A DNA stretch of 64,000 nucleotides from Brevibacillus fortis (lineage in GTDB: Bacteria > Bacillota > Bacilli > Brevibacillales > Brevibacillaceae), in contig NZ_PXZM01000012.1 of the NCBI RefSeq assembly GCF_003013395.1, positions 62,001 through 126,000 on the forward strand, written 5' to 3'. Positions 35,622-43,877 of this stretch are shown piece by piece (within the stretch, counting starts at the first letter, position 1; every line of letters begins with the position of its first letter). The translations under genes and the position numbers were made by a program. The notes beneath the pieces are model-generated. The model was not told the DNA's origin and did not search any database. It was given only the letters and a program-made list of their open reading frames with translations.

Positions 35622-37160
35622 ATGACGCCCACAGTCGGAGACATCTACTGTGTTTTTGTCGAGAAGCTGCAAAAGTATGCAGCTTGCCAGGTCACGTCGA
35701 TAAAAGAGCCTGACACGAGCAAATCCAACCTCATCAGTATCCTCGAGCTGGACTGGGGCTGCAATACACTGCCTGATGAATCAGAGCTGCACCAGATGAA
35801 GCCCTTATATTGCGATTACTTCTTCTGGAACAACAAGCTCGATCACATCTATGTTGATCCAGCGGTGCCCAAAGGCTACATAAAAGTAGGAAATATACCA
35901 CCTCTCGTAACAGAAGAGACAAGGAGTTACGGCAGTTGGGATGTCGGAGGGAGCCTTTACCGTCAACATAAATGGAATCAAATTCCCGAGGAACGTCGCC
36001 AGCAGTTCAAACAGGCCGCAAATGATGACAAGATGATTTCGCTGGGCGGGAAGAACCTTCGCCGATCGAACAACGTCATTCATGCTGACATCCTGCAAAG
36101 CTTGACGGACATCTCTGAATTGGAAAAGCTCCCTTGCCTGACACGCATCCATGCAGAGGAGCCTACCGATTCCTTACTTGCCTTTGTCAAAAGCAATCCG
36201 TTTATTCTGGAGCTGCACCTGGAAAAAGCCAATGGCTCCTCACTTGATCTGACAGGAAGCCATCTTAGTAAATTCTCTCTTCAAAACGCGGACGGGCTGG
36301 AGTCCCTGCATCTGAACGATGGTTTAAGAGAGCTCATACTGGACAAGGCCATTTCATCGAACCTGTTCATAGAAGCCGAACAGGATGGATATTGGCTGAC
36401 CGCCTCATTCTCAGATTCGCTACCGCTTCACCGTGGACTCGACCAGCTAGGAGGACTCAATCTGCGTAATGTGACGGAGCTGGACTTACAGCCACTCGTC
36501 CAGCGGTATCCCTCGCTTCAGGACCTCCGTCTGTGGGGCAAGCCTGGTACCCTCAGTAATCTGGGCAGTATCAAGCACTTGAAGGAGCTACTGACGTTTA
36601 CGACCTACGATCTGTTTGGCTTCACAGGGGACGAGTTCCCTTCGCCAGATCAATGTCCCAAGCTCTCCAGTCTCTGGATGACAAGCCTCCCAGCAGAAGC
36701 GGCGAAGACCATTAAAGCCACCTACAAAAAAGAAGTGAAAAATGGGCTGGATTTGTCCATCACCAAGCCACGTAAGCCCGAATGGCTGGCCAATAATTTG
36801 ACCAATCCGTTTCGCGATTGGGATGGCAGGGAACACATCTCAACGACACACGCCAACAAGGCTGCCAGTCTCTATAAAAAAATGAACACCGCGATCAGCG
36901 CGCTTGAAAAGCAGAGTAGCGACGACGCGATGAATGCGGAAGAAATACAAACTGCTTTGTGTGCATTGGTCAAAGAGTATACAGAGACGTTCAACAAAAT
37001 GGATCGCCGGACTGGCTTTATTGAAACGGTTGAGCGGGAAGAAATTTTCGTTGTGCTCGATGAGCTGCTTCAGTCGGCAAAACGGAATTTGTCTCCTGCG
37101 GGTGTAGAAGTAGATGTGGACGAGCTTTTTGCTGTTTTTGATCAGACACGTGATTTTTAA
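35622..37160 (+). CDS. Orphan leucine-rich-repeat protein of unknown function
   Basis: About 512 residues, no signal peptide. An N-terminal beta-rich domain (about 1-110: TPTVGDIYCVFVEKLQKYAACQ), then irregular leucine-rich repeats at about 150-400 (LELHLEKANG, SLHLNDGLRELILDKA, LNLRNVTELDL, LQDLRLWGKPG), and a helical acidic C-terminus (about 410-512) ending in DELFAVFDQTRDF. The first domain recalls the GDI(F/Y)xxPL-type modules of some bacterial immunity proteins, but the resemblance is loose. ATG at 35622 has AAGGA eight bases upstream. Monocistronic. Confidence 0.75.
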   Translation: MTPTVGDIYCVFVEKLQKYAACQVTSIKEPDTSKSNLISILELDWGCNTLPDESELHQMKPLYCDYFFWNNKLDHIYVDPAVPKGYIKVGNIPPLVTEETRSYGSWDVGGSLYRQHKWNQIPEERRQQFKQAANDDKMISLGGKNLRRSNNVIHADILQSLTDISELEKLPCLTRIHAEEPTDSLLAFVKSNPFILELHLEKANGSSLDLTGSHLSKFSLQNADGLESLHLNDGLRELILDKAISSNLFIEAEQDGYWLTASFSDSLPLHRGLDQLGGLNLRNVTELDLQPLVQRYPSLQDLRLWGKPGTLSNLGSIKHLKELLTFTTYDLFGFTGDEFPSPDQCPKLSSLWMTSLPAEAAKTIKATYKKEVKNGLDLSITKPRKPEWLANNLTNPFRDWDGREHISTTHANKAASLYKKMNTAISALEKQSSDDAMNAEEIQTALCALVKEYTETFNKMDRRTGFIETVEREEIFVVLDELLQSAKRNLSPAGVEVDVDELFAVFDQTRDF

Positions 37161-37165
37161 GTGAG

Positions 37166-37206
37166 AAAAAAGACGCCGCCTCTCCTACAGGAAGGCGGCT
37201 TCTTGT
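37166..37206. terminator. Bidirectional terminator
   Basis: GCCGCCT and AGGCGGC pair around a short loop with A-run before and TTCTTGT after, between the converging LRR and methyltransferase genes. Confidence 0.8.
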
Positions 37207-37208
37207 GC

Positions 37209-37817
37209 TTAGGCATTCTTTTTGATTACCCACGTGCTCATGCAGCGCTGTCCGGCTACATTCACCGTTTTGATTGGCTCTAGGAACACGCCTTGCAATT
37301 TTTCCGTCATGCCCACCATCGTCTGTTCCTTTACGAGAAAACGGGTGCTTCCGTCCGGCAACAAATAACGTTCATTCCCTAGTGGCTGTACAGCATCCTC
37401 AATTCCGATCGAGGAAGCAAGACGCATGAATAGAATGCCTCCTGGCTTCAGTACCCGCCACAGCTCCTCTAGCATCTGGCGAAAATGCTCTTCGTTTTCA
37501 GCAAAATGTAGAACGGCATTACTGATGATGAAGTCGAAGCTCTCGTTTTCGAAGCTCAGATTCTCAATCGGTTCTACGCGAGCACGCTCCGTTGACCAGT
37601 TCGGCGCCAGTTGCTTTGCCATTCGCTGCAATGCCTCGATGGCTTTTGCCGATTGGTCAACCGCATACACCGTATAGCCATTTCGTAAAAAGTAGACCAA
37701 ATTCCGCCCCGAACCGCAACCGGCATCGAGTATCCTCATGTCCTTCGTAACCCGTCCCTTTAACAACTGATCAAACAAGTAAATGTCTATATCGCCAAAC
37801 TGCTCGGTCAGATTCAT
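37209..37817 (-). CDS. Class I SAM-dependent methyltransferase
   Basis: About 202 residues. Motif I ILDAGCGSGRNLVYFL, motif II VDQS, later FDFIISNAVLHFAEN and LWRVLKPGGILFMR. Similar to UbiE/TehB-like small-molecule methyltransferases (N-terminal MNLTEQFGDIDIYLFDQLLKG). ATG at 37815-37817 chosen because homology starts there and AAAGG is 10 bases before it. Substrate not predictable. Confidence 0.88.
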   Translation of the reverse strand: MNLTEQFGDIDIYLFDQLLKGRVTKDMRILDAGCGSGRNLVYFLRNGYTVYAVDQSAKAIEALQRMAKQLAPNWSTERARVEPIENLSFENESFDFIISNAVLHFAENEEHFRQMLEELWRVLKPGGILFMRLASSIGIEDAVQPLGNERYLLPDGSTRFLVKEQTMVGMTEKLQGVFLEPIKTVNVAGQRCMSTWVIKKNA

Positions 37818-37914
37818 GTTTATCACAGCCTTTATCCGCTTTTTCTCCAGTGTACCAATTCGCTTGTTATCTTCCAACGTTTGACCACCTGGAACGGATT
37901 TACAAAAATGATAG

Positions 37915-37975
37915 TTGACAACCACCAACTACAAATGTAATCTTTAAAGCAGAATTAACGATTACAAATGTAATC
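37915..37975 (+). promoter_or_regulatory. Promoter with two BlaI/MecI-type operators
   Basis: TTGACA (37915-37920), 17-base spacer, TAATCT (37938-37943). TACAAATGTA occurs twice: 37930-37939, covering the spacer and -10, and 37963-37972, the latter inside GATTACAAATGTAATC. This is the TACA-x2-TGTA operator class used by BlaI/MecI repressors. Copies are 33 bases apart, about three helical turns. Confidence 0.9.
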
Positions 37976-37991
37976 GAAGGAGGAGTCCAGC

Positions 37992-38366
37992 TTGGACGAG
38001 CAACCACGAATCTCGGATGCCGAGTGGGAGATTATGAAGGTCATCTGGACGAAGTCACCCGCTACAGCAGCCGATGTCATCCATGCTCTGCGAGACAATA
38101 AGACATGGAAAGACAAGACAATCAAAACCTTGCTCAGCCGCCTCTTGCAAAAGGGCATTCTCACCTATGAGCAGGTCAATCGCGTCTACTATTACTCTCC
38201 TGTTCTCACTGAGGAAGAATGCAAACGCCAAGAGCGCCAATCCTTTTTGCAGCGCGTGTACGGTGGGGCCTTAAAGCCCATGCTGGTTCACTTTTTGAAA
38301 GAAGAAAAGCTCTCCTCCCAAGAGATTGACGAGCTGAAAAAAATCCTTTCCGAAAGGGAGAAATAA
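37992..38366 (+). CDS. BlaI/MecI/CopY-family repressor
   Basis: 124 residues. Winged helix at about 8-75: ISDAEWEIMKVIWTKSPATA, KDKTIKTLLSRLLQKGIL; C-terminal dimer helices with SSQEIDELKKILSER. It should repress its own promoter through the two TACAAATGTA sites and be cleaved or released when the membrane protease next door is activated. TTG start with AAGGAGG eight bases upstream. Confidence 0.93.
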   Translation: MDEQPRISDAEWEIMKVIWTKSPATAADVIHALRDNKTWKDKTIKTLLSRLLQKGILTYEQVNRVYYYSPVLTEEECKRQERQSFLQRVYGGALKPMLVHFLKEEKLSSQEIDELKKILSEREK

Positions 38367-38370
38367 GCTG

Positions 38371-39798
38371 GTGGATTGGCAATGGCTCACACTCACCCTC
38401 AATCAAGCATTTAAGTGGACACTGTATAACTCCATCGAGGCCAGTCTTCTTGTGATCCTGATCCTGCTCTGCCAGCAGCTAGGCAAAAATCATTTCCCTA
38501 TCCGCTGGCACTACGCCGTATGGTTCCTCCTTCTCTGGAAGCTCGCGATTCCTTGGTCGCTAGACAGCTCTATCAGTTTGTATAACTGGCTACCTGCTTC
38601 GCCATGGACATCCATGCAGGAAGCACCCCCGCCTACGGAACCGATTGTTCTCGGTACTGGGGTTTTGAATCCGCATGATTCTGCTCTCCAACCAGATATC
38701 CCTCTAGCAAACGACGCGAGCTTTTCCTGGATCAGCCTGCTTTCTCTCATCTGGATCAGCGGTGTCATTATTTTCGCTATCACCATGACTCTCAGTACAT
38801 ACCGATTGCTCTCTCAGCTAAAAAACGATGCGTTTATACAGAATGAAGCCATTTTGCGCGTATTTTCTCAATGCCAAAAACAGATGGGCATCACCAAATC
38901 GATTCCCCTGCGTACGAGTCATCGAATGACAAGTCCTGCCTTGATGGGGATCTGGCGACCGCAAATCTGGCTTCCAGCAAATCTCTTGGACAAGCTCGAT
39001 GAGCATGAGCTGCGCCACATCTTTTTGCATGAGCTGGCGCATTGGAAAAGACGAGATATTCCCGTGAACAGCATCATGAGCGCGCTGCTGATCCTCAACT
39101 GGTTCAACCCGCTGTTATGGTACGCTGCTTCCTGCATGCGTAAGGATCAGGAAATGGCTTGTGATGCCTTGGCTTTGACTTATTTGCAGGAGACAGAGGT
39201 ACCTCGCTACGGATACACCATGATCAAAATGCTCGAGCTGTATGCCTGTCCCAAACAGATTCGCTTCACAGCCGGGTTCTCCAGCTCCAAAAAACAGGTG
39301 AAAAGGAGAATAGAAATGATTCGTCACTTTAAAAAACGGGCTTATACGTGGACAGTATCTGGAATCGTGGTCGTCTTAGCTTTAGGTGTCTTCACTTTGA
39401 CCGATGCAAAAAAAGTACTAGGGAACGAGGTCACCTTCACCGTACCAGCGGAAGGGGAAATGCGAAGCGCGACTGATCATGCCGGCCTCTCAATCATCAA
39501 CACCCTGAACACTCCGGTAAAAGCAGCCGGGTCTGGTAAGGTGGTCACGGCTGAATACGATACAAAAACCGGGAAAGGCAACCAGGTCATTCTGGAGCAT
39601 GAAGGCGGGTATCAAACGGTTTATTCTCACTTGGAAAAGCTGGAGGTCACCGCTGGAGCTACTGTGACCCAAGGCCAGCTCATTGGTCTGTTAGGCAGTT
39701 CGGGACGCAGCACGGGACCGCACCTTGCTTTTCAGGTTCTCGAAAATGGTATACCTGTTGATCCTATGAAGCACTTAGAGGATGTAAAGACACAATAG
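38371..39798 (+). CDS. BlaR1-type M56 membrane protease fused to M23 (LytM) domain
   Basis: 475 residues. Membrane helices at about 20-60 and 110-150, then an M56 zinc protease domain with HELAHWKRRD (HExxH) and the downstream E-M-A-C-D-A-L. After one more helix (about 330-350) the C-terminus is not the penicillin-binding sensor of BlaR1 but an M23/LytM domain (about 375-470: VKAAGSGKVVTAEYD, GNQVILEHEGGYQTVYSHL, GSSGRSTGPHLAFQV). The first M23 metal ligand, His in the usual HxGxD, is not evident; YSHL and GPHL are kept. Likely a wall-sensing transducer. GTG start four bases after the repressor gene. Confidence 0.88.
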   Translation: MDWQWLTLTLNQAFKWTLYNSIEASLLVILILLCQQLGKNHFPIRWHYAVWFLLLWKLAIPWSLDSSISLYNWLPASPWTSMQEAPPPTEPIVLGTGVLNPHDSALQPDIPLANDASFSWISLLSLIWISGVIIFAITMTLSTYRLLSQLKNDAFIQNEAILRVFSQCQKQMGITKSIPLRTSHRMTSPALMGIWRPQIWLPANLLDKLDEHELRHIFLHELAHWKRRDIPVNSIMSALLILNWFNPLLWYAASCMRKDQEMACDALALTYLQETEVPRYGYTMIKMLELYACPKQIRFTAGFSSSKKQVKRRIEMIRHFKKRAYTWTVSGIVVVLALGVFTLTDAKKVLGNEVTFTVPAEGEMRSATDHAGLSIINTLNTPVKAAGSGKVVTAEYDTKTGKGNQVILEHEGGYQTVYSHLEKLEVTAGATVTQGQLIGLLGSSGRSTGPHLAFQVLENGIPVDPMKHLEDVKTQ

Positions 39799-39811
39799 TA
39801 GAACTAATAAA

Positions 39812-39846
39812 CCCCATCAGAACAAAAGCTCTGATGGGAGTTTATT
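39812..39846 (+). terminator. Terminator of the BlaI/M56 operon
   Basis: CCCATCAGA and TCTGATGGG form a 9-bp stem followed by GTTTATTT. Confidence 0.88.
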
Positions 39847-39872
39847 TGGAAATAAAAATAAGGAGTCTCGTC

Positions 39873-40175
39873 ATGTCGAATCTTTTCAGGTTTCTACTAG
39901 AATTGATCTGAGTCATCATCATCTTGTTTGCGGGCTTATGGTTGCTGTTTTCTGTTGAATCAAAATTGTTCTTGATAACACTGGAGGGAACTCCGTTTTT
40001 CCTGTTGTTTTTTGCGAATTTGTTGCTGATTCTTGTGCTCTACAGAAACAAGCTCCAGTTTAGCGGCTGGTATAAAGGTAAGGAGGTAAAGCGTCTATCT
40101 CCTCAAGCAACCAACGTCTTGATTGTAGTGGCACTTCTTGCATTTGTATCGTCTCTTTTCCTCAAGAACAGCTGA
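39873..40175 (+). pseudogene. Small membrane protein interrupted by in-frame TGA
   Basis: An ATG with AAGGAG eight bases upstream opens a frame that meets TGA at codon 13 (39909-39911) and then continues in the same frame for 87 codons. With Trp at that codon the product is a 100-residue protein with three hydrophobic segments and a basic loop (YKGKEVKRLSPQ). A single TGG to TGA change explains it. Either a recent nonsense mutation, an assembly error, or read-through. TTG at 39924 could restart translation. Family not recognised. Confidence 0.65.
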
Positions 40176-40188
40176 TAGGAAATTTAAA

Positions 40189-40968
40189 TCATGACAAACC
40201 AAAATGCTGTTTCGCCAGCTCTTTATATCGTTCATCGTCAATTGTCTCTTTTGTCATGACCCCATCCACCCATTGCGTAAAAGAACTATTCGTCAATGTA
40301 ACATTGCCTCTCTCCGTCAACTGCGTCAGCAAAGGGCTTTTGTTAAAGGGAGACTGCTCATGCTCCGCGATAATGGTCTGAATCTCGTTTAATTCCGTTT
40401 CATCCGTCACCAGCTTCTGCGAATCAAACGTATAGCCGATCCTCCAGTCCTTATCCTTGTGCCGCAGCTTCATTTCGAGTACATAATCCCCATACTCTGT
40501 CTGCTCTTTCTTGATCCGAAACTCACCATTGCGCGAAGAAACGGTCTCTCCGGTTAACGGAACAGGCTTTAACGGCAGGTTCGAACCAAAGCCCGTATCG
40601 AGCAAATACGTTTGTCCCTCATAGGTAAGTAAAATCGTGGCATGCGTTCGGCCAATGGTGTAATATGCGCCAACGTCATGCCTGTAAACAACTCCGCGTA
40701 TCAGCTTGGCGTCAAAGCCATTTTCCAGTAAGAAGAAGTACAGCATCAGATTGAGTTCGTAGCAAAGACCGCCTTCGTTTCTGACCAGTATCTTTTCCAT
40801 GACGGACCGTCTAGAGATTACGTATGTTCCCTCTTCCACAATGCACAGGTTTTCAAAAGGAATCGCCAATGCTGTCAGATCAAGGAGGCGATCCAATGTA
40901 TCGAAGGTGATCGTTTCACTTTCTGGCATGCCGATTCTTTTCCGAAATAAGACATTCAGCTCACTCAT
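40189..40968 (-). CDS. nat: Arylamine N-acetyltransferase
   Basis: About 259 residues. The Cys-His-Asp triad is visible: NEGGLCYELN, GRTHATILL, and YLLDTGFG. It moves acetyl from acetyl-CoA to aromatic amines and hydrazines. ATG at 40966-40968 preceded by GGGGGGAAG is preferred over an ATG ten codons upstream. It follows the sigma-54 activator in the same direction but its product has no obvious link. Confidence 0.92.
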   Translation of the reverse strand: MSELNVLFRKRIGMPESETITFDTLDRLLDLTALAIPFENLCIVEEGTYVISRRSVMEKILVRNEGGLCYELNLMLYFFLLENGFDAKLIRGVVYRHDVGAYYTIGRTHATILLTYEGQTYLLDTGFGSNLPLKPVPLTGETVSSRNGEFRIKKEQTEYGDYVLEMKLRHKDKDWRIGYTFDSQKLVTDETELNEIQTIIAEHEQSPFNKSPLLTQLTERGNVTLTNSSFTQWVDGVMTKETIDDERYKELAKQHFGLS

Positions 40969-41025
40969 GCTTCTTCCCCCCAATAGGTTCTCCCACAAAT
41001 ATTCGCCAGGCTCAGCCCGAATTCC

Positions 41026-42780
41026 TTATATACCAAGCAGTTTCAGCTTCCGATACAAGGTGCGCAGCCCGATCCCGAGTTCTTCCGCCACCCTCTTCTT
41101 TCCTTTCAAATCGCTGCCGTACTTTTGCAGCGAGGCGCGAATCGCGTCCGCTTGTACATCCGCTACCCTCGCTTTGATATCTGGCCCGGAATGCGAAAGC
41201 GCCACTGGAGCACGGGCACGAAGGCGCGGCGGCAAGCTGTCGGTAGTCAGTACCGTGTCTTGCTCCATGTTCATGGCGTACTCGATGGCGTTTTCCAGCT
41301 CCCGCACATTGCCCGGCCAGTGATAGTGCGTGAGCAGGTTGATCGCCTCTCTTGCTATCCCGAAGAAGGTGCGCCCTGCTTGCTCCCCGTACTTTTCCAT
41401 AAACGAAACAGCCAAGAGCTCGATGTCTTCCTTGCGCTCTGCGAGTGATGGGACATGAATCGGAATGACGTTCAACCGATAGTACAAATCGGCACGAAAC
41501 GCTTTTTTCTCCATGAGCTCCTCCAGGTTTTGGTTCGTCGCCGCGATGATTCGCACATTGATGGGAAACGACCGCGTGCCGCCGATGCGTTCCACGACCT
41601 TTTCCTGCAAGACACGCAGCAGCTTGGCTTGCAAGGAGAGCGGCATATCGCCGATTTCATCCAGAAAAAGCGTTCCTCCCTCGGCCATTTCGAATCGCCC
41701 TGGCTTTCCTCCCTTTTTGGCTCCAGTAAACGCACCGTCCTCGTAACCAAACAATTCGCTTTCGAACAGATTTTCCGGAATGCTGGCACAATTGATTGCG
41801 ACAAACGGATAGTAGGCGCGCGTGCTTGCCTCATGAATCGCTTTTGCCAGATGTCCTTTGCCTGTCCCTGTTTCGCCAGTAATCAGTACCGTAGAGCTGC
41901 TGTTACTGATTTTCCTCGCCATTTCTTTGACCTGTTTGATGGCTGGACTATTTCCAATGATTTGAGCCAGGCTATCCGTTTTGCCAGATAAACGGCTTCC
42001 TTCAAGATCCTTCAAACGCGGAACCGACAACGCTCCCCTCTGCACGCGAAGAACGCCACCAATGAGCTGATTGTTGACGATGATCGGCGTGGCCTCGGTC
42101 GGAGCATCCAGCTTGTCAACGAGACAATTGGCGATCGGCAAGGAATGCGCGGCCATCCCGGATAATGACGGCAGCAACATCCGTGAAACCTCTGCTGGCA
42201 GCAGTTCATGCTGGGACAGCAGTCTACGAGCGCTGGCGTTCGTGTGAATGACATTGCCACTTCGGTCAAAGGTGAAATACGCATCGGCTAGGGTATCCAG
42301 TGCTCCCTCTAACAGCCGCATGGAGTCATCAGACGATTCGATCTGTCTCGTCGCATGGGACTGTACAATCGCCGTAATCATTTCGCTGACTTCTGTCAGG
42401 ATGTGTTTGTATTTCTCTGTATGCTTGGACAGGCGATTTTGACCTTCCTTCGTAAAGGATGTGAGGGAAACGACCCCGATTGCATGATTGGCTACCTTAA
42501 TGGAAGAGAGCAGCTCTACTTTGGCGGGGCAACTGTCGAGAAACCGGCAGCCTTTGCACATCTCCATAGAGCCTGGTTTGTCTACCACATACTGTCCTTT
42601 TGCCAACACGAATTCAATCGAGGGCACATGCACGTTTTCGCCTTTTTGTTTCAAGTAGCGCTCCGTACTCACGACCAATAGGCCGCGCTCATCAATCACC
42701 GCAGCATCTACGTTCAATATATCTGAAATGCCTGTAATGACCTTTTCGATGGCTGGTTTGCACAGATCCAACGAAACCAT
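41026..42780 (-). CDS. Sigma-54-dependent activator with Cys-containing sensor domain
   Basis: 584 residues. An N-terminal sensor at about 1-145 carries C-x2-C-x5-C (MEMCKGCRFLDSCPAK), possibly a metal or redox site; a PAS domain at about 150-260 (YFTFDRSGNVIHTNASARRLL); AAA+ domain with GETGTGKG, GAFTGA and GTLFLDEIGDMP; C-terminal Fis-type HTH (GKKRVAEELGIGLRTLYRKLK). It is divergent from the SDR/PLP operon, whose upstream region has TGACAA dyads and a -24/-12 promoter, so it very likely controls that operon. The inducer is unknown. Confidence 0.9.
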   Translation of the reverse strand: MVSLDLCKPAIEKVITGISDILNVDAAVIDERGLLVVSTERYLKQKGENVHVPSIEFVLAKGQYVVDKPGSMEMCKGCRFLDSCPAKVELLSSIKVANHAIGVVSLTSFTKEGQNRLSKHTEKYKHILTEVSEMITAIVQSHATRQIESSDDSMRLLEGALDTLADAYFTFDRSGNVIHTNASARRLLSQHELLPAEVSRMLLPSLSGMAAHSLPIANCLVDKLDAPTEATPIIVNNQLIGGVLRVQRGALSVPRLKDLEGSRLSGKTDSLAQIIGNSPAIKQVKEMARKISNSSSTVLITGETGTGKGHLAKAIHEASTRAYYPFVAINCASIPENLFESELFGYEDGAFTGAKKGGKPGRFEMAEGGTLFLDEIGDMPLSLQAKLLRVLQEKVVERIGGTRSFPINVRIIAATNQNLEELMEKKAFRADLYYRLNVIPIHVPSLAERKEDIELLAVSFMEKYGEQAGRTFFGIAREAINLLTHYHWPGNVRELENAIEYAMNMEQDTVLTTDSLPPRLRARAPVALSHSGPDIKARVADVQADAIRASLQKYGSDLKGKKRVAEELGIGLRTLYRKLKLLGI

Positions 42781-42854
42781 GGATTTCCTCCCTGCTTATT
42801 GTCCTTGCTCTCTATTTTATGAAATATTTAGATAGTTCACAAACATTTTACCAC

Positions 42855-42895
42855 TGACAATTGTCAATAATGACAACTCGTTGCCACTTTTGTCA
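42855..42895. promoter_or_regulatory. Candidate enhancer sites for the sigma-54 activator
   Basis: TGACAATTGTCA (42855-42866) is a perfect 12-bp palindrome. A second dyad uses the same half sites, TGACAA (42871-42876) and TTGTCA (42890-42895). Both lie 100-140 bases upstream of the -24 element. Confidence 0.75.
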
Positions 42896-42991
42896 CCGCC
42901 ATGACGGCACGACACACACTCGGAACCTCGTAAAATCAGCTTTTTTCGATTAAACAAGGAGCATGCAAACTCGGCCGAGTCCATTCCGCAC

Positions 42992-43009
42992 TTGGCACAG
43001 TGATTGCAT
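42992..43009 (+). promoter_or_regulatory. Sigma-54 (-24/-12) promoter
   Basis: TTGGCACAGTGATTGCAT: GG at 42994-42995, ten bases, GC at 43006-43007, an exact match to TGGCAC-N5-TTGCA. It precedes the SDR gene by about 35 bases. Confidence 0.93.
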
Positions 43010-43042
43010 TATAAACTTTTCATCTAGGGGGAGTGATCAACC

Positions 43043-43825
43043 ATGGTAAACACGAACGAAGTATTCCATTTGCAAGGAAAGGTAGCCTTGGTGACAGGTG
43101 CTGCTTCCGGTATCGGACTTGCAACAGCGAAAAGACTGGCCCAATTCGGGGTAAACGTCATGCTGCTTGATATCAATGAGGAGCTCGGGGAAAAGGCGGC
43201 ACAAGAAATTGTAGCAGAGGGCGGCTCAGCCCGTTATTTTACATGCAATGTAGTTTCCCAACAGGATTGTCGTGAAGTAACGCAAGCGATCGAGGAGGCA
43301 TATGGTCGCATCGATATTTTGTTCAACAATGCTGGCGTGATCAGAAGAAAGACAGTAGTCGAGCTGGAAGAGGACGATTGGGATCTGGTCGTCGATGTAT
43401 CCTTGAAGGGTGCTTACAACCTCTCGAAATTCGTCATTCCTGTCATGGCAAAAACAGGCGGAGGCAGCATCATTAACACAGGCTCTGGATGGGGCATCAA
43501 GGGCGGCGACAAGGCTGCGGCCTACTGCGCGGCAAAAGCAGGCGTCGTCAACCTGACGCGGGCAATGGCGATAGACCACGGTCCGGAAAACATCCGTGTG
43601 AATTGCGTATCACCTGGCGATACCGACACGCCACTCTTGCGTGAAGAAGCACGCCAGCTGGAAAAAGAAGAAGGAGCATTCCTCGTCTCCTCCGCCCAAG
43701 GCCGTCCGCTGGAGCGTCTCGGTTCTCCGCAAGATATTGCCAATGCTGTCCTGTTCTTTGCCAGCGATCTGTCATCCTGGGTGACGGGTTCCGTACTGGT
43801 CGTCGATGGCGGCGGTTTGGCTTAA
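43043..43825 (+). CDS. Short-chain dehydrogenase/reductase
   Basis: 260 residues, classical SDR. TGAASGIGLA cofactor motif, NNAG, catalytic Ser in NTGSGW and YxxxK as YCAAK. The ending WVTGSVLVVDGG is typical. The substrate cannot be read from sequence; it heads a sigma-54 operon with two P-protein-like PLP subunits, so it may oxidise or reduce a hydroxy or keto form of their amino-acid substrate or product. Confidence 0.88.
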   Translation: MVNTNEVFHLQGKVALVTGAASGIGLATAKRLAQFGVNVMLLDINEELGEKAAQEIVAEGGSARYFTCNVVSQQDCREVTQAIEEAYGRIDILFNNAGVIRRKTVVELEEDDWDLVVDVSLKGAYNLSKFVIPVMAKTGGGSIINTGSGWGIKGGDKAAAYCAAKAGVVNLTRAMAIDHGPENIRVNCVSPGDTDTPLLREEARQLEKEEGAFLVSSAQGRPLERLGSPQDIANAVLFFASDLSSWVTGSVLVVDGGGLA

Positions 43826-43877
43826 TTTTTCGTTATTCCGACTGAATATTCCAACGAAGAGATGGAGGAACCATGAG

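Noticed and set aside
42781..43042. Glycine riboswitch expected before gcvP-like genes
   Set aside because: No tandem aptamer-like structure or terminator; the region holds sigma-54 elements instead.
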